This document shows, piece after piece, positions 1 through 8,951 of a stretch of DNA of 64,000 bases. The DNA lies in assembly GCF_012911935.1 (NCBI RefSeq), contig NZ_JAAXLA010000008.1:62001-126000 (forward strand), given 5' to 3'. Within the stretch, counting starts at the first letter, position 1. Each line of letters opens with the position of its first letter. The notes under the pieces were generated by a model. The model saw nothing but the letters and a program-made list of their open reading frames with translations, was not told the DNA's origin and did no database searches. Both the position numbers and the translations under genes were made by a program. The stretch is from Pseudonocardia acidicola. GTDB lineage: Bacteria; Actinomycetota; Actinomycetes; Mycobacteriales; Pseudonocardiaceae.

Positions 1-827
1 AGAACCTGATCCTGCTCGGCGTCTTCTTCACGATCCCGCTGTACCTGCAGGTCGTGCTGGGCTTCAACGCGTTCGAGACCGGCCTGCGGCTGCTCCCGGT
101 CTCGATCACGATGTTGCTGACGTCGATGAGCGCGCCACTGCTCAACCGGGTCGCCGCTCCCCGGCAGGTGGTCCGGATCGGTTTCGGGGTGCTGGTCGCC
201 GCCACGCTGTGGCTGGTCGCGGCGATCGGACCGCAGCTCGACGACGTGTCCTTCGCGGTGGCCATGGCCGTGCTGGGGATCGGCATGGGGCTGCTCGCCG
301 CCCAGCTGGGCAACGTGGCCCAGTCGAGCGTGGGCGAGGCCGACCGCAGCGAGGTCGGCGGCCTGCAGTACACCTCCCAGAACCTCGGCTCGTCGCTCGG
401 CACCGCGTTGATCGGCGCCATCCTCATCGGCGCGCTGGCGAGCGGCGCGCAGGCCGGGCTCGCCGCGAATCCGCAGGTCTCCGACGCTGTCAAGCAGCAG
501 GCCGGCACCGCCATCGAGGCCGGCATCTCCTTCGTGCCCGTCGATCAGGTGCGCGCCACGCTGGCCCAGGCGCACATCCCGCCCGCCGAGGCCGACGCGC
601 TCGCCGCCACCTATGCCGACGCGCAGGTGCAGGCACTGAAGGTCGCGCTGCTCGCGGCGGCGGCGGTCGCCCTGTTCAGCCTGTTCCTCACCCGGGATCT
701 GCCGACCGTCCGGCTCGCCGAGAAGCCGAAGGCGGGGGCGGCCGCGGCTCATCCCCCTCGGGTGACGACGGCGGCGGCGCCGCGCAGCCAGGATCGGCAC
801 GCGCCGTCGCCGCCAGAGATGACATGA
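1..827 (+). CDS. MFS drug exporter, EmrB/QacA (DHA2) type, 3' part
   Basis: The 5' end lies outside the window; the reading frame begins at base 3 and encodes about 274 residues. Hydrophobic segments alternate with short loops, and the run GLQYTSQNLGSSLGTALIGA matches the C-terminal half of 14-TM EmrB/QacA proton antiporters, where a helix is followed by a 50-60 residue external loop (here about residues 145-205) and a last helix before a hydrophilic tail. The family exports hydrophobic compounds across the cytoplasmic membrane using the proton gradient; the substrate cannot be told from this part. The tail is rich in Ala, Pro and Lys. The family is clear; a specific drug role is inference. 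Confidence 0.88.
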   Translation, partial: NLILLGVFFTIPLYLQVVLGFNAFETGLRLLPVSITMLLTSMSAPLLNRVAAPRQVVRIGFGVLVAATLWLVAAIGPQLDDVSFAVAMAVLGIGMGLLAAQLGNVAQSSVGEADRSEVGGLQYTSQNLGSSLGTALIGAILIGALASGAQAGLAANPQVSDAVKQQAGTAIEAGISFVPVDQVRATLAQAHIPPAEADALAATYADAQVQALKVALLAAAAVALFSLFLTRDLPTVRLAEKPKAGAAAAHPPRVTTAAAPRSQDRHAPSPPEMT

Positions 828-996
828 GATGGACCGGATGACTGTTTTCGCCGGGAACCGCTGGGCCGCGCCGCTCGCTCGGGCGCTCCGCCGCGCCGGC
901 GCGCAGACGGTCGCCGGCCGGCGGATTCCGGTCCGGGCCCTGCTCGCGTCGCTGGACGCGGTCGAGACACAAGCCTGAGCAGGAGGGAGCACGCAG

Positions 997-1161
997 ATGG
1001 AGCAGCAACGACGTCCTTCGCCGTGGACCGATCACGCGGTGTGGACCGGACGCTCGTGGCAGGCGTGGGTGCTCTGGTCCAGTACGCGCTCACACCGGGC
1101 CAGGGGGCGGGCCGCCGCGGCCCGGGGTGCGGCGGGCAGCGGGGCCGCAACGGCGCGCTGA
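997..1161 (+). CDS. Small Trp-rich hypothetical protein (54 aa)
   Basis: A short ORF with a strong ribosome site (AGGAGGG at 981-987, 9-10 bases before the ATG) in the gap after the exporter. The product has five tryptophans within its first 27 residues (PWTDHAVWTGRSWQAWVLW) and then a basic Arg/Ala/Gly tail. No family is recognised. The good Shine-Dalgarno sequence and the non-random N-terminus argue for translation; the low-complexity tail and short length argue against. From 1162 to 1300 I see nothing else. Confidence 0.35.
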   Translation: MEQQRRPSPWTDHAVWTGRSWQAWVLWSSTRSHRARGRAAAARGAAGSGAATAR

Positions 1162-1300
1162 CCGCCGGGGCACACGGGTCGACCACCGATCACAGCAGGA
1201 CGGTCATGCGGGTCTGCTGCGTGGCGTCGCCCGCACCGCCGTCGTCGCCGGGACGGCCCAGCAGGCCCGCATCCTCGGTACCTGACCGGCCCCGGCCCGG

Positions 1301-2521
1301 CTATCCCGGCCGGCGGTCGGCCGCCGCCGGCACCCGGTCGGCCTTCTCGTCCGGGCAGGAACCGTCCCCCGCCTCCCCGGATGCGTGCGCCTTCGCGGCC
1401 TTCTTCTCGGCCCGGCTCGGCCGGTCCGGCGACCGGATCAGCGCAGCGACCCAGCCGGCCCGCGGATCGGTGTCCACCAGCAGGGCCTTCGCCAACAGCG
1501 TCATCGGGATGGCCAGCAGCGCCCCGAGCGGACCGAGCACCCAGGTCCAGAAGAACAGCACGACGAACGACATGGTGGTCGACAGGCCGACCGAGTCGCC
1601 GACGAACCGCGGCTGGACCAGCGACTGGATCACCAGGTTCAGCACGCAATAGAGGACGATCACCCAGAGCATCAGCTTCCAGCCGCCGGTGAGCAGCGCG
1701 AGCAGCGCCGGCGGGATGAGGCCCAGGATGAACCCGATGTTGGGGATGTAGTTCGTGATGAAGGCGAGGACGCCCCACAGGATCGCGAGCGGGACCCCGA
1801 GCAGCGCCAGCCCGATCGTGTCGAGCACGGCGACGATCAGCCCGAAGACCGTCGTGACGACGAGGTAGCTGCGGGTGCCCCGGGCGAAGTCCCCCAGGGC
1901 GGCCGCGATGGGCGCCCGGTCGGCGGCGATCTCCGCCATCCGGGCGGGAACGCCGCTGCTCTCTGCGCTGAGGAACAGCAGCAGCGCCAGCAGGAACACC
2001 ACGCTCGTCAGCACGCTCGTCAGGCTCGCCAGCAGCGAGCCGACCACGCCGACGAGCTTGCCGAGGTCCGCAGAGCTCGCCGTGGTCTTGGCGGTCTGCG
2101 GGTCGACGCCCAGCTTCTGCAGCGCGTCGGTGATGTTCTTGAGCAGGTTCTGGATCTGCGTCGCGTAGGTGGGCAGCAACGTGGCCAGCTGGGCGACCGA
2201 GACCACCACGGTGAGCACCAGCGCGACGATCACCGCGTAGACCGCGAGCACCAGCACCAGCGTCGACAGCCAGGACGGCCACCCGTGCCGCCGTGTCCAT
2301 CGCTGCACGGGGCTCACCGCGATGACGATGATCATGGCGAGGAGGATCGGCCCGAGCAGCCACGCGACCTCCTTGACACCCGCGATGACGACGACCGCGG
2401 CCGCGGCCCCCAGCAGGACGATCAGGCCGCGCGGGAGCGTAGGGGCGGCCGGCGCGCCGGGGCCGGTTTCGCCGTCGGCGTCGCCGACTGCGCCGGCTGC
2501 CGGCGCGGGCGAGGTGCTCAT
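1301..2521 (-). CDS. AI-2E family transporter (UPF0118/TqsA-PerM type)
   Basis: A 406-residue membrane protein. A Pro/Ala-rich cytoplasmic N-terminus (1-30) leads to two helices, a long periplasmic amphipathic stretch (about 115-160, YATQIQNLLKNITDALQKLG), then a bundle of about six helices with the family hallmark NYIPNIGFILGLIPPALLAL and QPRFVGDSVGLST near 270-320. Length and topology fit the AI-2E/PerM permeases. Members export small solutes (AI-2, or Na+/H+ in some); substrate is unknown here. The charged C-terminal tail is long. It stands alone, with a 70-base gap to the DUF2252 gene end. Family assignment is firm, function is not. Confidence 0.9.
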   Translation of the reverse strand: MSTSPAPAAGAVGDADGETGPGAPAAPTLPRGLIVLLGAAAAVVVIAGVKEVAWLLGPILLAMIIVIAVSPVQRWTRRHGWPSWLSTLVLVLAVYAVIVALVLTVVVSVAQLATLLPTYATQIQNLLKNITDALQKLGVDPQTAKTTASSADLGKLVGVVGSLLASLTSVLTSVVFLLALLLFLSAESSGVPARMAEIAADRAPIAAALGDFARGTRSYLVVTTVFGLIVAVLDTIGLALLGVPLAILWGVLAFITNYIPNIGFILGLIPPALLALLTGGWKLMLWVIVLYCVLNLVIQSLVQPRFVGDSVGLSTTMSFVVLFFWTWVLGPLGALLAIPMTLLAKALLVDTDPRAGWVAALIRSPDRPSRAEKKAAKAHASGEAGDGSCPDEKADRVPAAADRRPG

Positions 2522-2591
2522 CCCGCGACGCTAAGGCCCCGCAAGGGCACAGACCTCACCCGCGGCGGGCGGTCTCCCGGCGCGGCCACGC

Positions 2592-4034
2592 CTAGAGACC
2601 GGCCTGCGCGGTGACCCGTCCCGACGCGATGGCCTCCCGCAATTGGGCGTGGTCGCGTTCGTTCTGGTCGGCGTACACCTCGGCGAACGTCGCGATCGCG
2701 CGGTCGAATGCGTCGCCGCCACCCAGATAGGCCGCGATGGCGATGCGGTCACCGGAGCGCGCGTGTGCCCGGGCCAGCGCCCAGCCGCAGAGCTCCGCGT
2801 ACGCCTGCACGCCCGAGGGCACCATCGTCTCGATCTCGGCCGACGCCTTCCAGTCCCGCAGCTGGCGGACGTAGAAGTCCCGGGTCTTCCCGTCGATGCC
2901 CGCGGTCCGCTGCCAGCCCAGGAAGATGTCGCTCGCGGCCTGCATCAACCGCTGCCCGGCCACCACCCGGTGCCCGGCGTTGTCGTACCGGCTGGCGCCG
3001 AGGAACCTCTCGAGGACGGACGGTCCCGCCTCCTTGATCTGCAGGAACAGCGGGTCGGTCTCGTCGCGGCCGAACAGCAGCACGATCCAGCACCGGGTGC
3101 CGACGCTGCCCACCCCGACCACCTTGCGGGCCAGGTCGACGGGGCGGTACTGCTCGACCAGCGTGCGCCGGTCACCCTGCAGGGAGCGCCGGTACCCGCG
3201 CAGCAGGTCATGGAGCTGCTCCTCGAACCGGTCTCGCTCGATGCCCTCGGGATACAGGTCGTCGATCGGCACGACCAGCGGCGGGTCGGCCACGATCCGG
3301 GGCTTGCCGTCCGTCTGTGCGACCAGCTTCTCCAGCGCCTGCATGCTGTCCCTGGTGTGCGCCTTCTCGAGGATGCGCGACAGCCTGGCCCGCTGGCGGG
3401 CGCGCAACTGGCGGTCGAGCTCGGCCTGGATCTGGGCCATGCCGGCGCGGGAGTACCAGACCTGGAGGTTGGTCATGCCGGCGAAGGCGCGCATCGCCTG
3501 GCGGTAGCCGCGCACCGCCGCCGGCACGATGGGGCGGCGGTCCTTGGCCGAGAAGCCGTTGTCCCGCGCGGCGATCTCCAGGCTGGCCGCGAGCCGCTTG
3601 ACGTCCCACTCCCACGGCCCGGGCAGCGTCTCGTCGAAGTCGTTGACGTCGAAGAGCAGCTGTCGCTCCGGGGAACCGAAGATGCCGAAGTTGGACAGGT
3701 GCGCGTCCCCGCACAGCTGCACGCCGAGCCCCGACTGCGGCGTCCCGGCCAGGTCGGCGGCCATCACCAGGGCGGCGCCCCGGAAGAAGGAGAACGGGGA
3801 GACCGCCATCCGCCCGTACCGGATCGGCACGAGCTCCGGAACCCGATCGGCGGCCTGGCTCTCCAGCAGCTCGACGGGGCCCGGCCGCGACGGCCCGGGG
3901 TCGAAGGCGGCGTGGGCGGAGCGCGGGACACGCGCCCGCGCCGCCCGGCCCGCCGCGGCGCGCTCCGCCGGGGTCAGCTGCCTCTCGGACGCGCTGGTCC
4001 GGGCCCGTCCGCGACGGGCGGCGGTCTGGGTCAT
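2592..4034 (-). CDS. DUF2252 family protein
   Basis: The 480-residue product carries the DUF2252 core: VPIRYGRMAVSPFSFFRGAA near 75-95, GDAHLSNFGIFGSPERQLLFDVNDFDE near 110-140, and WEWDVKRLAASLEIAARDNG after it. The GDxHxxNFG and DxNDFD motifs recall the catalytic loop of aminoglycoside-phosphotransferase/kinase folds, so a kinase-like fold is likely, but no reaction is established. The ATG at 4034 is preferred over an upstream Met because GAGGAG sits 7 bases before it. It is divergent from the ClC gene, sharing a 142-base promoter region with a palindrome at 4090-4110. Confidence 0.9.
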   Translation of the reverse strand: MTQTAARRGRARTSASERQLTPAERAAAGRAARARVPRSAHAAFDPGPSRPGPVELLESQAADRVPELVPIRYGRMAVSPFSFFRGAALVMAADLAGTPQSGLGVQLCGDAHLSNFGIFGSPERQLLFDVNDFDETLPGPWEWDVKRLAASLEIAARDNGFSAKDRRPIVPAAVRGYRQAMRAFAGMTNLQVWYSRAGMAQIQAELDRQLRARQRARLSRILEKAHTRDSMQALEKLVAQTDGKPRIVADPPLVVPIDDLYPEGIERDRFEEQLHDLLRGYRRSLQGDRRTLVEQYRPVDLARKVVGVGSVGTRCWIVLLFGRDETDPLFLQIKEAGPSVLERFLGASRYDNAGHRVVAGQRLMQAASDIFLGWQRTAGIDGKTRDFYVRQLRDWKASAEIETMVPSGVQAYAELCGWALARAHARSGDRIAIAAYLGGGDAFDRAIATFAEVYADQNERDHAQLREAIASGRVTAQAGL

Positions 4035-4089
4035 CGTGGCTCCTCGGTTCGGCACCGAACGCGACGCTGCCCGGCGCCGGGCGGATGCG

Positions 4090-4110
4090 CATCATCCACC
4101 TTGGGTGATG
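4090..4110. promoter_or_regulatory. Operator-like imperfect palindrome between divergent genes
   Basis: CATCATCCA-CCT-TGGGTGATG: 8 of 9 positions pair across a 3-base centre. It lies between the divergent DUF2252 and ClC genes, 56 bases upstream of one start and 67 of the other, where a regulator could act on both. No regulator for it is identified in the window. Confidence 0.3.
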
Positions 4111-4176
4111 GCACGTCGGGGCACGGCCGCCACCCTGCTGCGGGCGGCGTGCCCGGACGTCCGCGAGGAGGTCGAG

Positions 4177-5592
4177 ATGGATCCATCCGGACCTGCCGGC
4201 CCGGCGGCGCCTGCCGATCCCGTGGCACTGCTGCGCAGCCGCAGCTACGTGCAGCTCCTCGTGCTGGCCGCACTCGTCGGGATCCCGATCTCCGCGGCGG
4301 CGTACGGCTTCCTGGTGCTCGTCTCCGCGCTGCAACGGTGGCTGTTCCGGGAGCTGCCGGTCGCGCTGGGTCTGGCTGTGGCTCCGCTGTGGTGGCCGAT
4401 CCCGCTGCTGCTGATCGGTGGCCTGCTGGTCGCCCTCGCGATCCGCCACCTGCCCGGGCACGGCGGCCATTCGCCCGTCGACGGCTTCCACGCCGGCGGC
4501 GCCCCCACGCCGCGAGAGCTGCCCGGCGTCGTGGCCGCCGCGCTGGCCACCCTGGCCTTCGGTGCCGCACTCGGACCCGAGGCCCCGCTGATCGCCCTCG
4601 GCGGCGGGCTCGGGGTCTGCGCGGTGCGGCTGGCCCGTCGCGACCCGCCCGCCCAGGCGGCCGCGGTGCTGGCCGCCGCGGGCAGCTTCGCGTCCATCAG
4701 CGCCCTGTTCGGGTCGCCGTTGCCAGCGGCATTCCTGTTGATGGAGGCCTCCGGGATCGGCGGGACCATGCTCGGGCTGGTGCTCGTCCCGGGCTTGCTG
4801 GCCGCCGGGATCGGTTCCCTGATCTTCCTCGGGCTGGGCTCGCTGACCGGGCTCGGGGCGTTCTCGCTGGCGATACCCGGCCTGCCCGCGCTCACCTCGC
4901 CGACCGTCGCCGGGTTCGGCTGGGCGGTCGCGTTCGGTGTCGCGGCCGCGTTCATCGGCACCGGGATCCACCGACTGGCCCTGGTGCTGCGGGCGCGGGT
5001 CGAGCGGCGGCTCCTACTGCTGACGCCGGTGGCCGGGCTCGTCGTGGCGGGCTGCGCCGTTCTCTACACGGCGGTGACCGGCAAGGGCTGGTCGGACGTG
5101 CTGTTCTCCGGGCAGGACCAGCTCGGTCCGCTGATCGGGAACCACGCCGGCTACCCGGTGGGCGCACTCCTGCTGCTCCTGGCCTGCAAGGGGCTGGCCT
5201 ACGCCGTGTCGCTGAGCAGCTTCCGTGGCGGCCCGGTGTTCCCGGCGATGTTCATCGGCGCGGCAGGCGGTATCGCGGCGTCCCACCTGCCGGGGCTCTC
5301 GCTGGTGGCCGGGGTGGCCATCGGTATCGGTGGCATGTCCGTGGCGATGCTGCGGCTCCCCTTGACATCGGTGCTGCTGCCCTCGCTGCTGCTCGGTTCC
5401 GACGGGCTCGCCGCGATGCCGCTGGTCATCGTCGCGGTCGTGGTCGCGCACGTGGTGACCGCCCGGCTCACTCCCCCGGCCCCGGCGGCGCCCGCCGGTG
5501 AACCCGCCACGGAGGACGAACCCGCCGAGCAGGGGGCGACCGGACGGCCCGCCCGCAGGCCGGTTCCCGGCCCTCAGAGTGCCAGCAGCTGA
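4177..5592 (+). CDS. ClC family chloride channel/antiporter
   Basis: The 471-residue polytopic protein shows ClC signatures: FGAALGPEAPLIALGGGLG (filter region with the gating Glu, about 129-147) and SFRGGPVFPAMFIGAAGG (GGxFxP anion-binding region, about 350-365). The usual first GSGIP motif is replaced by a GHGGHSP-type loop, as in a divergent ClC subgroup. There is no CBS pair; the C-terminus is a Pro/Ala/Glu-rich tail. The ATG at 4177 has GAGGAG 6 bases before it; an in-frame upstream ORF has no ribosome site. Its last 19 bases overlap convergently with the SHOCT gene. Channel versus H+/Cl- exchanger cannot be decided by eye. Confidence 0.9.
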   Translation: MDPSGPAGPAAPADPVALLRSRSYVQLLVLAALVGIPISAAAYGFLVLVSALQRWLFRELPVALGLAVAPLWWPIPLLLIGGLLVALAIRHLPGHGGHSPVDGFHAGGAPTPRELPGVVAAALATLAFGAALGPEAPLIALGGGLGVCAVRLARRDPPAQAAAVLAAAGSFASISALFGSPLPAAFLLMEASGIGGTMLGLVLVPGLLAAGIGSLIFLGLGSLTGLGAFSLAIPGLPALTSPTVAGFGWAVAFGVAAAFIGTGIHRLALVLRARVERRLLLLTPVAGLVVAGCAVLYTAVTGKGWSDVLFSGQDQLGPLIGNHAGYPVGALLLLLACKGLAYAVSLSSFRGGPVFPAMFIGAAGGIAASHLPGLSLVAGVAIGIGGMSVAMLRLPLTSVLLPSLLLGSDGLAAMPLVIVAVVVAHVVTARLTPPAPAAPAGEPATEDEPAEQGATGRPARRPVPGPQSASS

Positions 5593-7325
5593 GTCTTCTC
5601 CCGGACGAACTCCTCCTCGGTGAGGACCCCGGCGGCCCGAGCGTCCCCCAGCCGCATCAGCAGGTCCAGCCGGCTGCCCATGGTGGACAGGTTCTCCGCG
5701 GTCACCGGGCGGCGGGCCTGCGCGGCAGGGACCGGCGGGGGCGGGGCCGGTGGAGCCGGGGCCGCGCCGGGTGCGGTGCCGGGTGCGGGCGGGGCCGGCG
5801 GTGCAGCCGGTGCGGCGGTGTGCCCGGCGGGCACTCCGGCCGGCGCGGCGGCCTCCCCTGCCGGCGCGGTAGGTGCAGCCGGCGCGGTCACGGGCGTCGC
5901 CGCCTGCGCCTGCTCGGCACCACCGACCACAGCCGGGCCCGGGGCCGGCATGGGCGCCGCGGCGTGCGCCTGCTCGGCAGCACCGCCGGCGCCGGCGAGC
6001 GCCGGTTCGGGCTGTCCACCCTCCGGCGGGGGCCCGAGTCGATCGGGCTGCGCCGTCGGTACCGGCGCCGCACCCGGCTCCGGCGCCTGGGCCTGGATCC
6101 ACTCCAGCAGCCCCAGGTACAGCACCACCAGCGCGGCCACCCAGATCAGCACGGACAGCGTCGGCTGCGGCCAGAACAGCAACACCAGCGCGCCGAGCAC
6201 GACACCGAGCCAACGCGCCGCCCGCAGGTTCCGCCGGAGGAACACGGCGAGGCCGGCGAGCCGCTGCGGCAGGCCCATCCCGTCGATGAACGTCCGGGTG
6301 TCGGCGGCGACGCGGTGCGTCCACGGCTCGGCCGGCACGGCGGCGGCCCCGCCGGCCTCGGCACCGGCGGCGGCCCGCTCGGCGGCGGCCGCGCGGGCCG
6401 CCTCGTGCGACTGCCGGCGCCGGCGGATCTGCGCGACGGCGGCGTGGTAGCCGCGCCGGATGGCCGGGATCAGGCCCAGCCGGCCCCACAGCAGCGTCAC
6501 CACGAGGATCACGGCCACGCCCGCGACCAGCCACAGCGTCCAGGTGCGCAGGCTGGCGGCAACCAGGCCGTAGACCGCGCTCGCAGCCTCCACGTTCTCC
6601 GGCTTGACCTGCGCGAGCAGCGGTCCCTGGGCCAGCCGCAGCGCGATCAGTACCAGCAGACCGAGCACCAGGGTCGTCACCGACCAGGCGCGCAGCGTGC
6701 GCAGCGTGCGGTGGGACACCACCAGGGCGCCGATCAGTGCCGCGATCGCGAGCAGGCCGGTCCACAACCACAGCGACTTCAGCAGGTCGATGGCCGTGTA
6801 CAGCTTCGGCGCGTCCGCGCGGGTGAGCACGGTGACCCCGATGTCGCTCGGGATCAGGTTGATCACCTGGCCGGCGAGCCCGGTGCGGTTCTGCGGGGGG
6901 ATGAGAGCCTTGGCCTGCCCGAGGGTGAACGTCACCGACTGCCCGTTCACCAGCTGTGTGTGCGCCGAGGTGAGAGCCGCGGTGGTCAGCGAGGCGAAGG
7001 CAGGTGAGGTGAGCACCGTCTGCACGCCCTTGGACAGCAGCGACCGGGCGCCGTCCTCGATCGAGGGCCGGAAGCTCTGCAGCCGCGGCGGCAGGACCGA
7101 CACCGCGTCGTCGATCGCCTTCTGCACGTCCGGCTGGGCCATGATCGTGTCGGTGACGCCGGCGTCGAGCCGGGCCTGCACCGCCGGTTGGTCCAGGACC
7201 ACCTGAGCCCCGGAGACGAAGACCTCGGTGTTGATCACGTGCCGGCGGGTCCACAACGACGCGCTGGACAACACCAGGCACACGGCACTGACGACGATCA
7301 GCAGGCCGACGACGAAACGGCGCAT
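5574..7325 (-). CDS. Membrane protein with C-terminal SHOCT domain
   Basis: 583 residues. An N-terminal signal-anchor helix (residues 4-25) is followed by an extracytoplasmic region of about 140 residues, then several helices (about 190-290), an Arg-rich Ala-rich cytoplasmic linker (295-350), two more helices (about 365-405), a long Pro/Ala-rich disordered stretch (410-535), and a 40-residue C-terminal SHOCT motif (LDLLMRLGDARAAGVLTEEEFVREK). SHOCT is an oligomerisation or interaction tail that marks many actinobacterial envelope proteins and has no enzymatic role. The first part resembles actinobacterial membrane proteins annotated only as hypothetical. Start ATG at 7325 follows GGAGAG. Its regulatory region is shared with the divergent lipid-kinase-like gene. 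Confidence 0.8.
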   Translation of the reverse strand: MRRFVVGLLIVVSAVCLVLSSASLWTRRHVINTEVFVSGAQVVLDQPAVQARLDAGVTDTIMAQPDVQKAIDDAVSVLPPRLQSFRPSIEDGARSLLSKGVQTVLTSPAFASLTTAALTSAHTQLVNGQSVTFTLGQAKALIPPQNRTGLAGQVINLIPSDIGVTVLTRADAPKLYTAIDLLKSLWLWTGLLAIAALIGALVVSHRTLRTLRAWSVTTLVLGLLVLIALRLAQGPLLAQVKPENVEAASAVYGLVAASLRTWTLWLVAGVAVILVVTLLWGRLGLIPAIRRGYHAAVAQIRRRRQSHEAARAAAAERAAAGAEAGGAAAVPAEPWTHRVAADTRTFIDGMGLPQRLAGLAVFLRRNLRAARWLGVVLGALVLLFWPQPTLSVLIWVAALVVLYLGLLEWIQAQAPEPGAAPVPTAQPDRLGPPPEGGQPEPALAGAGGAAEQAHAAAPMPAPGPAVVGGAEQAQAATPVTAPAAPTAPAGEAAAPAGVPAGHTAAPAAPPAPPAPGTAPGAAPAPPAPPPPVPAAQARRPVTAENLSTMGSRLDLLMRLGDARAAGVLTEEEFVREKTQLLAL

Positions 7326-7503
7326 GGCCTCTCCTCCACCGCTCCGCAGAGCGCTCCGCAGGACCTCCGTTGAGGGTCGTCGCCGCCGGGCCTGCGGGAA
7401 TCACCCCGGGCGGATGACGTCCGCACCGCCGCGGCCCCGGATCCTCGCTGGTCACCGTGGCTCGTCGGCCGCGGCCGTGGGCGCGCGGGCGAGGAGCAGC
7501 GGC

Positions 7504-8853
7504 ATGACCGATACCGGCCGGACCGGTTCGCCACCGATACCGCCCCCGTTCGTACCGCCCCCCACCGCCGGCAGCGTCACGCTCACCGGAGGGCAGCGGC
7601 TCGCCGCGGTCATCGCACTGCTCGCAGCGGCGACCACGCTCGTGCTCGCCGTCATCGCGGCGGTCCTGGGGTTCCCGCGCGGGCTGGGCGTGCTGGTCTG
7701 CGTGGCGGCCGCCCTGGCGGCGGCCTGGTTCGGGGTGCTGCGCCGGGGCGTCACCCGGCTCGCGGGCCTGCTGATCGCGGCCCTCGCGCTGGCCGGGGCC
7801 GCGCTGCCGCTGACGTCCGACGGCGGGTGGCATGACCTCCTGGTGATCAGCACCGGGGTCTGGTTGTCGCACGCGGCCGCCCGGGTGGCGTTCCGGGTGC
7901 AGGTGCGGCTGCCGGCGGCGCCGCGGCCGCAGCGCCCCGTGCTGTTCGTCGACCCGCGCTCGGGCAGCGGCGCGGCGGCCCGGGTCGGGCTGGCCGACGA
8001 GGCGGCGGCCCGCGGGATCCGGACCATCGGCCTCACCCCCGGAGACGACCTCGACGCGCTGGTGCGCACCGCGGTGGCCGACGGCGCCGACGCGGTCGCC
8101 GTCGCCGGCGACGACCGCGCGCAGGCGGTGGTCGCCGGGGTGGCCGCGGAGTACGCGCTGCCCTACGCGTGCATCCCGGCCGGGACCCGCAACCAGTTCG
8201 CGCTCGACCTGGGCGTGGATCCTCAGGACCCCGTCGGCGCCCTCGACGCGTTCGTCGACGGCGGCGAACACCTCGTCGATCTCGGCGACGTCAACGGGCG
8301 GGTGTTCGTCAACACCGTCTCGATGGGCCGCTATGCCGGGAGGGTGCGGAAGGAGCGCCACCCCGACGCCGAGCTGCGCACCCTGCTCGGCACGCTGCCG
8401 ATCGTGCTCTACCCGGACGACCGCGCACCGGAGCTGTGCTGGACCGGGCCGGACGGGCAACCGCTCCGGGCGGCGGCCACGATCCTGGTCTCGAACAACC
8501 GCTATCGTCTCGGGCACGGTGCCGGCGCCGGCACCCGCCCGCGGATCGACGCCGGCGTGCTCGGGGTCGCGGTGATCCCGGCCCGTCCGCAGGATGGCGG
8601 CGCGACGCCGTCGCCGTGGTGGCTGTGGTCGGCGACCGCGTTCGACGTGGACTCCGAGGGACCGGTGCCGCTCGGAGTCGACGGCGAGACGGTCGTGCTC
8701 CCGCCCCCGATCCGGTTCCGGATCCGCCCCGGGGTGCTGCGCGCCCGGGTCGCTCGCCGCCACCCCGGAGCGTCACCCTCCGCGCTCGAACCCGACGGCG
8801 TCGTGGCGGGCCTGCGCGCGCTCGCCGCGATCGCCGCCGGCCGGGTCACATGA
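7504..8853 (+). CDS. Diacylglycerol kinase catalytic-domain (DagK/LCB5-like) membrane protein
   Basis: 449 residues. Four hydrophobic segments occupy about residues 28-120. The soluble part starts RPVLFVDPRSGSGAA, the NAD-kinase/diacylglycerol-kinase-like strand-loop, and continues with AVAGDDRAQAVVAGVAAEYALPYACIPAGTRNQFALDLG, equivalent to the GGDGTxxxV...PxGTxNDFA region of DagK enzymes. The canonical GGDGT is here AGDDR, so nucleotide binding may be altered. The family phosphorylates diacylglycerol or sphingoid lipids at the membrane. Start ATG at 7504 has GAGGAG 7 bases upstream; the longer upstream frame lacks a site. Enzymatic activity is an open question given the changed motif. Confidence 0.82.
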   Translation: MTDTGRTGSPPIPPPFVPPPTAGSVTLTGGQRLAAVIALLAAATTLVLAVIAAVLGFPRGLGVLVCVAAALAAAWFGVLRRGVTRLAGLLIAALALAGAALPLTSDGGWHDLLVISTGVWLSHAAARVAFRVQVRLPAAPRPQRPVLFVDPRSGSGAAARVGLADEAAARGIRTIGLTPGDDLDALVRTAVADGADAVAVAGDDRAQAVVAGVAAEYALPYACIPAGTRNQFALDLGVDPQDPVGALDAFVDGGEHLVDLGDVNGRVFVNTVSMGRYAGRVRKERHPDAELRTLLGTLPIVLYPDDRAPELCWTGPDGQPLRAAATILVSNNRYRLGHGAGAGTRPRIDAGVLGVAVIPARPQDGGATPSPWWLWSATAFDVDSEGPVPLGVDGETVVLPPPIRFRIRPGVLRARVARRHPGASPSALEPDGVVAGLRALAAIAAGRVT

Positions 8854-8951
8854 TCGACGGCGTGCTGCCGGACACGTCGTCGTGAGCCGCGGCCGGCGAC
8901 CGGGCCGGTCATCCTGCACAGGTGGCGACCGCAGCCGGGGCCGCGCCCAGC

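Noticed and set aside
829..978. 49-residue ORF directly after the exporter stop
   Set aside because: Plausible frame but no ribosome site and no family pattern; not strong enough to call.
5014..8763. Very long minus-strand frame of 1249 residues
   Set aside because: It is Arg/Ala/Gly low-complexity sequence overlapping four well-supported genes; an artefact of GC-rich codon bias.
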